Origin: Planctomycetota bacterium
Lineage (GTDB): Bacteria; Planctomycetota; UBA1135; GCA-002686595
DNA length: 64,000 bases
Assembly (NCBI GenBank): GCA_020853575.1
Contig: JADYYP010000045.1
Span: 372,001 to 436,000 of the forward strand
Reading direction: 5' to 3'
Shown in pieces: positions 44,728 to 54,229 of the stretch. The notes under the pieces were generated by a model. The model was not told where the DNA came from, made no database searches, and worked only from the letters and a program-made list of their open reading frames with translations. Position 1 is the first letter of the stretch; every line of letters begins with the position of its first letter. A program made the position numbers and the translations under genes.

Positions 44728-45840
44728 ATGAAGCTCGTTCCGCTCGTTTGCGCGCTCGTCGCGCTGTTCACCGGCTGCGCCTTGTTCGCTCCGCGCGTCG
44801 ACGAGGTTGCGCTGGGTGAGCAGCTCTCGAGCGCGGAGCGCGCGCTCGAGGACGGCCACGAGAGCCTGGCGCGCGAAGAGCTCGAGCGACTGCTCCCGGA
44901 ACTGCCCGCGGGTGCGTTGAGCGAGCGCGCGGCCCGGCTGGAGCGCGCCTTGGCCGCCCGGGAGCTCGAGCCCTTCGAGGCGAGCTTCAGCGAGCTGCGC
45001 GCCGCGCTCAACGCCGGCGACGACGCGCTCGCACAACGCATCCTGTCGCGCGTTCTCGCTCTGGGCCCGCGGGGCGCGGCCCTGCAGCGCGCCGAGGGCT
45101 TCCGCAACATCGTCGATGGCCGCGCTTCGGCTGCTGCGCTCGATCTCGCGATCGAGGTCGAGCCGGGCGCCGCGGCGGGTGAGTACCGCGTGTTCCTGGC
45201 CGTGCGGCAAGCGCTGGGGGAACCGGTGCGCATCCGCTGCCCCGGCAGCGCGCTGGACTACACCTGCATCGGGATCAGCGAAGCGGGCATCGAAAACCGC
45301 ACCAAGCGCCGCATCCTCACCGATGCGCTGGCCGAGCTCGACCTCGAGTCGGGCGCGCCGCGGCGCGTGGCGCTGGCGACCTTCGAGCTGCCCTCGCGCG
45401 GCCTGATCGCAGTGCGTGCGCAGTGGGAGCTCGACTCGCTCGGCGGCACGGTGACGCGTGGCGGTCGCGAGTTGCCGGCGAACCAACTCGTGACCCGCTC
45501 GGCGCAAGTCGAGCGCCTCGATCCGCGCCTGCCGAAGGCGCCGGTGGAGCCCGCGGAGCTGGCGGCCTACCTGGAACGCGGCGCGCCAGCGATCGCGGCC
45601 CTGCTCGAACGGGCGGTGCGCATCGAGGGTGCGCAGCGCGCTCGAGCCTTGGACCTCGCGACCCCGCGTCTGCTCGCAGCCACCGACGGCGAGCTCGACC
45701 ACTGGGCGCCCGCGTTGCGTTGGCTGGCGGAGCTGCGCCAGCCTCCGACCAGCGCCGGAGGCTGGCGCCAGTGGCTCCAGGAACGCGCGGCTTTGAAATC
45801 CAAGCCCGCTCGACCGACGCTCGACTTGCCGCTGCGTTGA
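44728..45840 (+). CDS. Putative lipoprotein of unknown function
   Basis: A 370-aa product from ATG 44728 (373 aa if ATG 44719 is used). The leader KLVPLVCALVALFTGC ends in a lipobox, so the protein is probably lipid-anchored. The next 150 residues are helical and TPR-like (VALGEQLSSAERALEDGHES, LNAGDDALAQRILSRVLALG); the middle is beta-rich (GEYRVFLAVRQALGEPVRIR, FELPSRGLIAVRAQWELD). A TACCAT box (44715-44720) lies 7 nt before ATG 44728 and would make a leaderless message. tyrS follows 34 nt later. No enzyme motif recognised. Confidence 0.75.
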   Translation: MKLVPLVCALVALFTGCALFAPRVDEVALGEQLSSAERALEDGHESLAREELERLLPELPAGALSERAARLERALAARELEPFEASFSELRAALNAGDDALAQRILSRVLALGPRGAALQRAEGFRNIVDGRASAAALDLAIEVEPGAAAGEYRVFLAVRQALGEPVRIRCPGSALDYTCIGISEAGIENRTKRRILTDALAELDLESGAPRRVALATFELPSRGLIAVRAQWELDSLGGTVTRGGRELPANQLVTRSAQVERLDPRLPKAPVEPAELAAYLERGAPAIAALLERAVRIEGAQRARALDLATPRLLAATDGELDHWAPALRWLAELRQPPTSAGGWRQWLQERAALKSKPARPTLDLPLR

Positions 45841-45874
45841 GGTCAAGCTCGGGCGCTCGAGGAACCTGCTCCGC

Positions 45875-47059
45875 ATGAATGAGTTCGATCTCTTCCGTCG
45901 CAACGCCGTCGACGTCATCGAAGCGCGCGAGCTCGAGAAACGGCTCGCGTCCGCCGCCGCGCAAGGAAAGAAGCTGCGCATCAAGTTCGGCATGGATCCG
46001 AGCTCGCCCGATCTGCACCTGGGGCACTCCGTGCAGCTCCTGAGGCTGCGCGCGATGCAGGAACTCGGACACCAGATCGTGCTGATCGTCGGTGACGCGA
46101 CGGCCATGGTGGGGGACCCCAGCGGCCGCAACAAGCTGCGCCCGCAGCTCTCGCGCATCGACGTCGAACGCAACCTGGTGACCTACACGGACCAGGCCGC
46201 TCGCGTGCTCGACATGTCGAAGACCGAGGTGCACCGCAACTCGGAGTGGTTCGACGCGATGCGCTTCGAGGACGTGCTGCGACTGGCGGCGAAGGCCACG
46301 GTCGCGCGCATGCTCGAGCGCGACACGTTCGAAAAGCGCATGGAAGCGCGCGAGCCGATCGGTGTACACGAATTCCTGTACCCGCTGATGCAGGGCTGGG
46401 ATTCGGTGATGATCAAGTGCGATGTCGAGATCGGTGGCACCGACCAGCTCTTCAACCTGCTGGTCGGGCGCGAGCTGCAGGAGCGGGAGGGCCAGATCCC
46501 GCAGATCTGCCTGACCTTCCCGCTGATCAACGGTCTCGACGGTCGCAAGATGTCGAAGAGCTACGGCAACGCGATCCAGCTCACAGAAAGCCCCAACGAG
46601 ATGTTCGGCAAGGTGATGAGCTTGTCCGATGCCGTCATGCCGATGTGGTTCGACACCTTGACCGCGCTCGACACCGCGGAGCGCGACGCGTTGCTCGCCG
46701 GCCACCCGCGCGAGGCCAAGGCGCGGCTCGCGGCGGAAATCACCAGCTTCTATCACGGTCCCGCCGCCGCGAGCGCGGCGCGCGAGGCCTTCGATCGCCA
46801 GTTCCGCGACAAGGAAGCACCCGAAGACGTGCCGGAGGTGGACGTGTCGTCGCGCCTGCCGGCGGAGGGCTTGCCGCTGATGGTCTTGTTGCGCGACCTC
46901 GAGCTCGCCAGCAGTTCCAGCGAAGCGCGGCGCACCATCGAACAGGGGGGCGTCAAGCTCGACGGCGAGATCGTGCGCGATCCCAAGTACATCGTGACCG
47001 CACTCGCAGAATCGCTGCTCGTGCAGTTCGGCAAGCGCAAGTTCCAGCGCTGGCGCTGA
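45875..47059 (+). CDS. tyrS: Tyrosyl-tRNA synthetase
   Basis: TyrS charges tRNA-Tyr. The 394-aa class I synthetase has the HIGH motif as HLGH (48-51, in SSPDLHLGHSVQL), the tyrosine pocket GDATAMVGDPSGRNKLRP, the MQGWDSVMIKCDVEIGGTDQ segment and the KMSKS motif in DGRKMSKSYGN. A C-terminal S4 RNA-binding domain (SSSEARRTIEQGGVKLDGEI) completes it. This is the TyrZ-like form common outside enterobacteria. GAGG lies upstream of ATG 45875. It is convergent with the DUF1573 gene. Confidence 0.97.
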   Translation: MNEFDLFRRNAVDVIEARELEKRLASAAAQGKKLRIKFGMDPSSPDLHLGHSVQLLRLRAMQELGHQIVLIVGDATAMVGDPSGRNKLRPQLSRIDVERNLVTYTDQAARVLDMSKTEVHRNSEWFDAMRFEDVLRLAAKATVARMLERDTFEKRMEAREPIGVHEFLYPLMQGWDSVMIKCDVEIGGTDQLFNLLVGRELQEREGQIPQICLTFPLINGLDGRKMSKSYGNAIQLTESPNEMFGKVMSLSDAVMPMWFDTLTALDTAERDALLAGHPREAKARLAAEITSFYHGPAAASAAREAFDRQFRDKEAPEDVPEVDVSSRLPAEGLPLMVLLRDLELASSSSEARRTIEQGGVKLDGEIVRDPKYIVTALAESLLVQFGKRKFQRWR

Positions 47060-47085
47060 GCCCGAGAAGAACTGGGGATCGAGCG

Positions 47086-47139
47086 CTCACGGTGCCGGAT
47101 GCACGTCGCTCGGAGTGATCCGAACCTCGAGACCGTGAG
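47086..47139. repeat. Nested inverted repeat between tyrS and the DUF1573 gene
   Basis: CTCACGGT (47086-47093) and ACCGTGAG (47132-47139) are perfectly complementary, with CGGAT and ATCCG paired inside. It could act as a bidirectional terminator for the convergent genes. Part of it (CGGATGCAC...GTCGC) also resembles the dispersed repeat at about 72% identity, which is weak. Confidence 0.4.
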
Positions 47140-47204
47140 GTCCTGACGATCGCAGAGCGCGCCCCGACGCACGCCCACGCTCGATCTCGGTCGCGTGCGC
47201 TGGC

Positions 47205-48359
47205 TCAAGTGCCGCGGCGCACGATCGGCACTTCGAAGCGCGGAAACTGCGGGTCGTCGGTCTCGATCAGCAGCACGCCCTGGACCGGCTTGTCGCCGAG
47301 TTCGTCCTTGGGCTCGAGCGTGATACGCCAACGATTGCTCTTGCCGTCCGGATCCGGCTGGGCGGCTTCGACGGTCACATCGACCAAGCCCGTGTTCTCT
47401 CCGGTGAGCGTGTGGCCGACGATCTTGAGCACGTTGCCCGGCATGCGCGAGAAGAGCTCGGTTTGCGCGCGGTCCCGTCCCGTGGCACCGTCGCGCAAGA
47501 ACAGCAGACGGCTCGGCACGACCTCGACATCTGGCGTGCCCGTCCAGCGCATCTTCACCTCGTAAGGGCGGCCCTCGCCGACTCCACCGCTGCCGGTCGT
47601 GCGCAGCTTGAGCGTGTGCTCTTGAGCTCCAGGTGCGAGGGGTGGATCGACGCGCGCGCGCAACTCCCATGTGGCGGATCCCTGGCGCGAGCTGGGGGTC
47701 AGGGTTGCCACCACGCCCGGAGGCGTCTCGAGGACCTCGACCAGCATGCGCCCGACGTCTCCGATGGGCGCGATCTCGATCGCAGCCTCGCCGCCGGAGT
47801 TGACGCCGATGCGTTGCAACTCGAGCAGCGGCGGCACGGCCTGGAAGGCCGAGACGATCTTCATGCGGGCCTCGATGGTCACGTACGGGTCGGCGTCGCT
47901 GTCGGTCGTCATGCGCACGATGACCAACTTCTCCTTGTTGATCACCGGGGACAGCCTGCTGTCGACGCGCATGTCGATCTCCAGCACGGCCTGCGGCGGG
48001 ACTTCGATCACGCGCGTGTTCGAGCGCACGTCGCCGGTGACCTTGGCGCCCGAGGAGTCGACGTAATACAGCGTCGGCACCGTGCACGAGCAGCCGGTCT
48101 GCATGGTCTCGACCACGATCGGCTTGGACTCCACGTTCCTGAGGCGCACGCGCTCGGTTCGCGAGTCACCGATCTCGATCTCACCGAAGTCGAGCCAATT
48201 GGGATGGGCCTCCTGCTGGGGGTCGACGAACACGAAGCCGCGCTCGTCCTGGCCGTGCACGTGCTGCTCCGCATCGTGCTCGCGCTCGCACGCGACGCCC
48301 AGCGGGAGGAAGGTCAGCGCCAGCAGGGCGCACGAGGGAGCGAAGCGAATGTTGAGCAT
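47205..48359 (-). CDS. DUF1573-domain lipoprotein
   Basis: A 384-aa exported lipoprotein. From ATG 48359 the leader LNIRFAPSCALLALTFLPLG ends in the lipobox GVAC; an earlier in-frame ATG at 48386 would precede it. The first beta domain is a DUF1573 module: WLDFGEIEIGDSRTERVRLR, IVVETMQTGCSCTVPTLYYV, with the conserved Cys-Ser-Cys. Several Ig-like beta segments follow (FEVPIVRRGT at the end). DUF1573 proteins are abundant in planctomycetes and act at the cell surface in unknown ways. It is divergent from glyA by 107 nt. Confidence 0.8.
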   Translation of the reverse strand: MLNIRFAPSCALLALTFLPLGVACEREHDAEQHVHGQDERGFVFVDPQQEAHPNWLDFGEIEIGDSRTERVRLRNVESKPIVVETMQTGCSCTVPTLYYVDSSGAKVTGDVRSNTRVIEVPPQAVLEIDMRVDSRLSPVINKEKLVIVRMTTDSDADPYVTIEARMKIVSAFQAVPPLLELQRIGVNSGGEAAIEIAPIGDVGRMLVEVLETPPGVVATLTPSSRQGSATWELRARVDPPLAPGAQEHTLKLRTTGSGGVGEGRPYEVKMRWTGTPDVEVVPSRLLFLRDGATGRDRAQTELFSRMPGNVLKIVGHTLTGENTGLVDVTVEAAQPDPDGKSNRWRITLEPKDELGDKPVQGVLLIETDDPQFPRFEVPIVRRGT

Positions 48360-48429
48360 CGGATGAGGAGGCGCGGCGCGGTGCAAGCGTCATTCCGACC
48401 CGCCACGGCGGTCGCCCTCGGGTTGGCAA

Positions 48430-48457
48430 TTGAACAGGCCCGCGCGCCGCGGACAAT
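48430..48457 (+). promoter_or_regulatory. Candidate promoter for glyA
   Basis: TTGAAC (48430-48435) and GACAAT (48452-48457) are 16 nt apart, each 4 of 6 matches. The -10 ends 9 nt before ATG 48467 and no ribosome-binding site is present, so the message may be leaderless. Confidence 0.45.
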
Positions 48458-48466
48458 GGGCGCGCC

Positions 48467-49732
48467 ATGCAAACGCCGATCGTCACAGCCGCGACTCCCC
48501 CTGCCCGATTCACCGACGACGCCCTGTGGGCGGCCGTGAAGGCCGAAGCCCAGCGCCAAGAGGCGCAGCTCGAGCTGATCGCCTCGGAGAACCACACTTC
48601 GCGCGAGGTGATGGCCGCCATGGGCACGGTTCTGACCAACAAGTACGCCGAGGGCTACCCGGGCAAGCGCTACTACGGTGGCTGCGAACACGTCGACGTG
48701 GTCGAGGACATTGCGCGGGATCGCGCGAAGCAACTGTTCAAGGCCGCACACGCCAACGTGCAGGCGCACAGCGGCACGCAGGCCAACATCGGCGCGCTGA
48801 TGGCGCTGGCCAAGCCCCACGATCGCGTGCTCGCGATGTCGCTGGACCACGGCGGACACCTGAGCCACGGCCACCCCAAGAACTTCTCCGGAGTGTTCTA
48901 CGAGTTCGCCAGCTACGGCGTGGAGCAACACGACGAGCGCCTGGACATGAACCGCGTGCGCGAAAAGGCGCTCGAGTTCAAGCCGGCGGTGATCATGGCG
49001 GGAGCATCGGCCTATTCACGCATGATCGACTTCGCGGCCTTCGGCGCGATCGCCAAGGAAGTCGGCGCGAAGCTGCTCGTCGACCAGGCGCACATCGCGG
49101 GGCTGGTTGCCGGCGGCTGCCACGCGAGCCCCGTCCCGCACGCCGATGTCGTCACCATGACCACGCACAAGACGCTGCGCGGACCGCGCGGCGGCATGAT
49201 CGTGTGCAACGACGAGAACATCGCCAAGAGCATCAACTCCGCGATCTTCCCGGGCGGCCAAGGCGGGCCGTTCATGCACGTCATCGCGGCCAAGGCCATC
49301 GCACTGCGCGAAGCACTGGCGCCGGAGTTTTCGGTCTACGCGCGACAGGTGGTCAAGAACGCCGCGGCGCTCGCGGAGACGCTCGCCGCGCGGGGCCTGC
49401 GGATCGTCTCCGGCGGTACCGACAACCACTTGATGCTGGTCGACGTCACGCCGATGAAGCTCACCGGCAAGGACGCCGAGAATCTGCTGCACGCGGTCGA
49501 CTTGACCTGCAACAAGAACCTGATCCCCTACGACCAGAACCCGCCGACGAAGGCCTCGGGCGTGCGCTTGGGGACCGCAGCGATCACGACGCGCGGGCTG
49601 CGCGAGAACCACATGCGCACGTTGGGCAATTGGATCGCGGACGTGCTCTCGCAGCCGGCGAATGCCAGCGTCGCCGAGCGCGTGAAGAAAGAAGTGGCGG
49701 AACTCGCACGCGCCTTCCCGATCTACACCTGA
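48467..49732 (+). CDS. glyA: Serine hydroxymethyltransferase
   Basis: GlyA interconverts serine and glycine, loading one-carbon units onto tetrahydrofolate. The 421-aa PLP enzyme shows LELIASENHTSREVMAAMGT, NKYAEGYPGKRYYGGCEHVD, ANVQAHSGTQANIGALMALA, and the PLP-lysine motif TMTTHKTLRGPRGG, then FPGGQGGPFMHVIAAKAIAL. Length and all motifs match the family. ATG 48467 gives the standard N-terminus. It ends convergent with the DUF2339 gene. Confidence 0.98.
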   Translation: MQTPIVTAATPPARFTDDALWAAVKAEAQRQEAQLELIASENHTSREVMAAMGTVLTNKYAEGYPGKRYYGGCEHVDVVEDIARDRAKQLFKAAHANVQAHSGTQANIGALMALAKPHDRVLAMSLDHGGHLSHGHPKNFSGVFYEFASYGVEQHDERLDMNRVREKALEFKPAVIMAGASAYSRMIDFAAFGAIAKEVGAKLLVDQAHIAGLVAGGCHASPVPHADVVTMTTHKTLRGPRGGMIVCNDENIAKSINSAIFPGGQGGPFMHVIAAKAIALREALAPEFSVYARQVVKNAAALAETLAARGLRIVSGGTDNHLMLVDVTPMKLTGKDAENLLHAVDLTCNKNLIPYDQNPPTKASGVRLGTAAITTRGLRENHMRTLGNWIADVLSQPANASVAERVKKEVAELARAFPIYT

Positions 49733-49740
49733 AAGCTGGT

Positions 49741-49780
49741 GCCCCGAGTTCCGGCGCCGGCGCCGCGCAGCCCGCGGGGC
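49741..49780. terminator. Candidate bidirectional terminator between glyA and DUF2339 gene
   Basis: GCCCCG (49741-49746) pairs with CGGGGC (49775-49780), enclosing a self-complementary GGCGCCGGCGCC-rich loop. It fills the convergent 49-nt gap. No T-run on either side. Confidence 0.4.
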
Positions 49781-49781
49781 T

Positions 49782-52742
49782 TCACCCTGCGCGCGCCTCG
49801 CGTGGGGCACGGAACACGAAGCGTTGGTAGAGCAGCGAGACCGAGAGCAGCGCCACGGCCAGCCCCACCAGAGAGCCGACGCGATGCAGGCCGCGCAGCT
49901 CCCCAAGGTCGTACAGGAACACCTTCGCGATCGTGGCCAGGAAGAAACCCAGGCTGGTCCAGCGCAGGGGCTGGCGCCCCAGACGCACGCCGAGCACGAG
50001 CAAGGCGAGCGCGTAGATCGTCCAGCTCACCGACAGAGCCACGTCGCGGGGTGGAACGCGCTGCAACTCGAAGGCGTACCGCGGACCTTCGCTGAAGAGG
50101 TTGACCACTTCGACGTTGAGCCAGCCGAACACGGCGAGCACACCCGCAAGAGACAGCCAGGCCGGAAGTTGCTCCAGCGCAGACCAGCTGCGCGTGTCGA
50201 GATCGGCGGCGCGGTGACGCGCGAGTTGGGCGGCCCAAAGCAGAGCCAGCGCGGGTGCGCCCACATCGAGCGACAGCCAGTGCCACACGGGATAGCCAGT
50301 GCGCACGAAGATCTGTGGCGCGTCGACGATCCGCGCCGCGGTCAGCAGCAGTCCGACGACGATCACCAACGCGCTCGCGAGAACCAGGACACGTAGGCCA
50401 ACGTGACGCTGCGCTCGAGCGAGCCCGGCGAATGCGGGCAACGCGAGCGCGGGCACCAGCGTGAACGAGCGGTGGTCCAGCGCGCCCCGGAAGGCCAGCG
50501 CGGCCAGCAGCGCGCCCACGGCCCCATACCACGCCACCCCGACCGACTCCGCGCTGCGCCGGCCGTCGCGCTCGAGGTCCACGCGCCGCAGGGCCAGCGC
50601 CAAAGCCGGCGCGGCGAGCAATGCGAAGTCGATGCCGCGTACGCCACTTGGGCGCCACGCGTGCATCACATTGGCCAACGGCCACGACCAGGCAAGTGCG
50701 AGCAGCGCTCCCGCGCGCCAGGTGTTGCGCGCAACTCCGAGCACGCTGCGGTCGTAGTAGGGGACGAGCATCGAAGCCCACCCGAGACCGAGCACGAGCG
50801 CGAGTTGCATGGCCGTGATCGAGCTCGAGGAGTGGAGGTCCATGGCGAAGCTCGAGATCGCGAGCCACGCCGCCGCGCTCGCCGCAGCAAAGCCGACAGC
50901 GCTGGCACGCACGCGCGCCGCGAGCACGCCGCAACCCGTTGCGACCGCGATCGACACCAGCCAGGCCGTCGAGTGCGCTCCGCGACCGGCACCGCCGAGC
51001 GCGTGCTCGAAGAGCACAACCAGCGCGGCCACCAAGGCGCCTCGAGCCAGAGCAGCGCTCGCCCCCTCCCGACGCACCAGACGCACGGCGCTCCAAGGGA
51101 CCGCGAGCACGACAGCGCACAGCGCGGGATCCACCGCGGGAGCGAGCTCGGGTCCGCCGGCGAGGCGCCACGACGCCAGGCCCAACGTGGGCAGCGCCGC
51201 CGCGCACGCGAGCCAATCGAGCGCCGCTCCAATGACCACCGCGCGCGTGATCAGTGCGGCGAAAAGGAAGTCGAGCGCCAGGAGCGCGACCAGCGGCACT
51301 GGGCCATAGGCGAATCCGAACAGCACTGGAGTCGAGGCCAACGGAAGCAGCGCCGCGGCGACTACCGCGGGGAACGAGCGCGCATCCGGCGCGCGCCGCG
51401 CGATCTCGGCGACTCCGGCGAGCACCAGCGCCACCGCGCCCAGCGTCGCGAGCGTGTACCAAGCAGTCGCGGGACTTCGATCCGATGCCGCATACCACGA
51501 CGCCAGAGTGGCCGCGGCGCCGAGCGCGGCGGCAAAGAGCAGAGTTGCTCTGCGAATGCGCAGCGCAGTCCAGCTCGCGCTGGCCGTCAGCAGCAAGACC
51601 AACAGCGCGAGCGCCCCGAGCGGGGCGCCGGTCGCGGCGCGTCCGCCGAAGTACACGGCGAACGAGAACGGGACGATGCACGCGATCCACGAGGTCCACG
51701 AGGCGCGCTCTGAACCTCTCGAGGTGCTGAACGCGAGCGAGATGGCCGCCGTGAACAGCATCGCCCAACTGGTGTAGCGCGGATCGAACAAGCGCACGAT
51801 CCACAGCGCGAACACCACCTGGGTGGCGATGACCGCCGCCGCAGAGAGCGCGTTCCAGCCGCGGCGGCTGGCCAAGGCCAAGACGGCGAGCTCGAGCAGC
51901 AGGAGATACGCGAACAGTCCAATCGGAGTGCTCGAGCCGAGCGACAACAGCAGCGGTGTCGCGAAGCCGCCGAGCGCGCCGAACCATGCGATGACCGTCG
52001 AGGGACGCCGCACGGCGAGCAGTCCGCAGCACACCGTGGCCGCGACGAGCACGACGAATGCAGCGCTGAACGGCACGAGTTCATACAGCACGCGCGCGGC
52101 CCAGGTCGCCGCGAAGAGCAGGGTGACACCGGAGCCGGCGAGCGCGTCGGCGGTCACGCGGTAACCCCGCTTGTGCAACGGACCGGACACGAGCAGAGCG
52201 GCGCAGCCCGCCAGCGCGCCCAGCGTGCAGCGCAAGCTCGGACCGATCCACCCACGCTGGATCGAGTACTGCACGAAGAACAGGCCCGCCAAGGCCAACA
52301 CGGCTCCACCGACCAGCGCCGCGCCCTTGACTCCGAACCAGCGCTCCCAATCGACGCTCGATCGCGGCGCCGTGGCGCTCGGAAGCACCGGCCGCTGCGA
52401 CGCCCTCGAGCTGCCAGGAATCGGCGCGACCGACGGCGGGGCGTCGACCACTGCGCCGTGCGCCGCCGGGGCCGGCGACGCGGGCATTGCACCCGGCGCG
52501 AGCGTCTCGAAGTTCGGCGCAGCGGCGGCTCGCGCGCTCGATTGCTCAGTCGGAGCAGCCTGCTCCAGATCGTGAGCCTCGCCTGTCGTGGCCGCGGTTT
52601 CGCGCAGGCGTCGTTCGAGCTGCCCCAAGCGCCGCCGCAGTTCACGCAGCTCACTCGAGAGCTTCAACCAAGCGAGCAGGGCCAGCAGCGCGACGAACGC
52701 GATGCAAGCGCACAAGAACAGCAGCGCGAGCCACTCGGCCAT
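49782..52742 (-). CDS. DUF2339 polytopic membrane protein
   Basis: A 986-aa protein starting MAEWLALLFLCACIAFVALL at ATG 52742. A first membrane segment is followed by a short coiled coil (LSSELRELRRRLGQLERRLR), an Ala/Pro linker, and then a WERWFGVKGAALVGGAVLAL segment that opens about 25 further membrane helices. This plan (N-terminal coiled coil, GxKxxxxxGxxxL, then many helices) is that of the DUF2339 family, whose function is unknown. A TACGCT box (52755-52750, minus) lies 7 nt before the ATG. The size suggests an envelope-sensing or transport role, but nothing specific can be claimed. Confidence 0.83.
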   Translation of the reverse strand: MAEWLALLFLCACIAFVALLALLAWLKLSSELRELRRRLGQLERRLRETAATTGEAHDLEQAAPTEQSSARAAAAPNFETLAPGAMPASPAPAAHGAVVDAPPSVAPIPGSSRASQRPVLPSATAPRSSVDWERWFGVKGAALVGGAVLALAGLFFVQYSIQRGWIGPSLRCTLGALAGCAALLVSGPLHKRGYRVTADALAGSGVTLLFAATWAARVLYELVPFSAAFVVLVAATVCCGLLAVRRPSTVIAWFGALGGFATPLLLSLGSSTPIGLFAYLLLLELAVLALASRRGWNALSAAAVIATQVVFALWIVRLFDPRYTSWAMLFTAAISLAFSTSRGSERASWTSWIACIVPFSFAVYFGGRAATGAPLGALALLVLLLTASASWTALRIRRATLLFAAALGAAATLASWYAASDRSPATAWYTLATLGAVALVLAGVAEIARRAPDARSFPAVVAAALLPLASTPVLFGFAYGPVPLVALLALDFLFAALITRAVVIGAALDWLACAAALPTLGLASWRLAGGPELAPAVDPALCAVVLAVPWSAVRLVRREGASAALARGALVAALVVLFEHALGGAGRGAHSTAWLVSIAVATGCGVLAARVRASAVGFAAASAAAWLAISSFAMDLHSSSSITAMQLALVLGLGWASMLVPYYDRSVLGVARNTWRAGALLALAWSWPLANVMHAWRPSGVRGIDFALLAAPALALALRRVDLERDGRRSAESVGVAWYGAVGALLAALAFRGALDHRSFTLVPALALPAFAGLARAQRHVGLRVLVLASALVIVVGLLLTAARIVDAPQIFVRTGYPVWHWLSLDVGAPALALLWAAQLARHRAADLDTRSWSALEQLPAWLSLAGVLAVFGWLNVEVVNLFSEGPRYAFELQRVPPRDVALSVSWTIYALALLVLGVRLGRQPLRWTSLGFFLATIAKVFLYDLGELRGLHRVGSLVGLAVALLSVSLLYQRFVFRAPREARAG

Positions 52743-52853
52743 GGGACCAAGCGTATCGAGCGCCGCTCGGCAACCGAGCATGCATGAGCGTTACGTGCAC
52801 CGATCGGCGCCGCGAATCGCGCGGGTGCCTTCGCGGTGCCGCGCAGCGCGCAC

Positions 52854-53075
52854 TCAGGCGCTCTGACGGTCCTTGCGATAGCCCAGGCGTCTCACGATCT
52901 CCAAGACCTCGCTCCAGGTCGGGAACGGACGCTGGTTCTGGCGCTTGTAGTCGTCGATCGCCGTCACGAACTCGAGCACGTCGCTCGACAGCGCGGCCGG
53001 GTCGTCCTGGGGCGCTTCCGGCGGGAGCGGGGATGCCTTGGGTCCGCGCGCGGCGGCCTTTTTCGGGGCTCTCAT
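52854..53075 (-). CDS. Small conserved protein with FPTWSEVL motif
   Basis: A 73-aa protein from ATG 53075. The first 30 residues are Lys/Ala/Pro-rich and probably disordered ([20 protein letters not shown]); the C-terminal half is a compact helical unit, [20 protein letters not shown] followed by [17 protein letters not shown] recall similar short proteins in planctomycete genomes, from memory and without a search. The wing-like [14 protein letters not shown] could be DNA- or protein-binding. It lies 111 nt beyond the DUF2339 start on the same strand. Function unknown. Confidence 0.65.
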   Translation of the reverse strand: MRAPKKAAARGPKASPLPPEAPQDDPAALSSDVLEFVTAIDDYKRQNQRPFPTWSEVLEIVRRLGYRKDRQSA

Positions 53076-53163
53076 GATGTGCGTCTTGGGTGACCGCACG
53101 GAAGGGCCCGCGCGGGACCCCTCGATCGGTCGCATGCCGCACGGGGATTGAGGAAAAGCGTTC

Positions 53164-54225
53164 CTACGGCAAGCGACCACCGCGTCGCAGTGCGGCCTCG
53201 ACGCGCTCGCGCGTCGGTCTCTCGATCAGTCCGACCTCGGTGACGATGCCCGAAATCAAGCGCGCGGGGGTGACATCGAAGGCGGGGTTGTAGACCTTGA
53301 CGCCTTCGGGGGCGGTGCGACGGCCGAGCCCATGCGTCACTTCCTCCGGATCGCGTTCCTCGATCGGGATCTGCGAGCCATTCTCGATCTTCTCGTCGAA
53401 CGTCGACAACGGCGCACACACGTAGAACGGTATGCCGTGCTCGCGCGCCAGCACGGCGACGCCGTAGGTTCCGATCTTGTTCGCCGTGTCGCCGTTGCGC
53501 GCGATGCGGTCCGCACCCACGAACACCGCGTCGATCTTGCCTTCGTACATCACCCGCGCGGCCATGTTGTCGGTGATCAACGTCACGTCGATGCCCGACT
53601 GCATCAGCTCCCAGGCGGTCAAGCGCGAGCCCTGCAGCAGCGGGCGCGTCTCGTCGGCGAACACGGCGACGCGTTTGCCCTGCGCCGTCGCGGCATAGAT
53701 CGGCGCCAGCGCCGTGCCGAAGTCGGCCGTCGCGAGCCCGCCGGCGTTGCAGTGGGTGAGCAGCGTCGCGCCATCGCGCACGAGCGCCGCACCCACCTCG
53801 CCGATCTTGCGGCAGATCGCGCAGTCCTCGTCGAAGATCGCGCGCGCCTCCTCGAACAGTCCGTCGACGATCGCACGCCGCGCAGCATGATCGCGCGTCG
53901 CGCGCGCCAGCATGCGCTCGAGCGCCCAGAACAGATTGACCGCAGTCGGACGCGCCTTCGCCAGGTAGGCCGCCGTTTCGCGCACTCGACCGAGCACGTC
54001 GTCGGGATCGCGCTCGTCGAGATGCTGCACTCCGAGCAACAACCCGAACCCGGCAGCGACGCCGATCGCCGGGGCGCCGCGCACCGCCAGCCGCCGAATG
54101 CCGTCGAACATGTGCTCCACCGTGCGCACGTCGAGCACCACGTACTGCGTCGGCAGCAGCGTCTGGTCGATCATGCGCACGTGCCCGGGCCGCCCGCCCT
54201 CCCAGACGATGGTTGCAACCGGCAT
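53164..54225 (-). CDS. mtnA: Methylthioribose-1-phosphate isomerase
   Basis: MtnA isomerises 5-methylthioribose-1-phosphate to the ribulose form in methionine salvage. The 353-aa eIF2B-like enzyme has [31 protein letters not shown], the catalytic Cys in [28 protein letters not shown], and the catalytic Asp in [20 protein letters not shown]. It begins 4 nt after the purE stop and is the third gene of purC-purE-mtnA. No other mtn gene is seen here, so the rest of the salvage pathway would be elsewhere. Confidence 0.95.
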   Translation of the reverse strand: MPVATIVWEGGRPGHVRMIDQTLLPTQYVVLDVRTVEHMFDGIRRLAVRGAPAIGVAAGFGLLLGVQHLDERDPDDVLGRVRETAAYLAKARPTAVNLFWALERMLARATRDHAARRAIVDGLFEEARAIFDEDCAICRKIGEVGAALVRDGATLLTHCNAGGLATADFGTALAPIYAATAQGKRVAVFADETRPLLQGSRLTAWELMQSGIDVTLITDNMAARVMYEGKIDAVFVGADRIARNGDTANKIGTYGVAVLAREHGIPFYVCAPLSTFDEKIENGSQIPIEERDPEEVTHGLGRRTAPEGVKVYNPAFDVTPARLISGIVTEVGLIERPTRERVEAALRRGGRLP

Positions 54226-54229
54226 TGGC

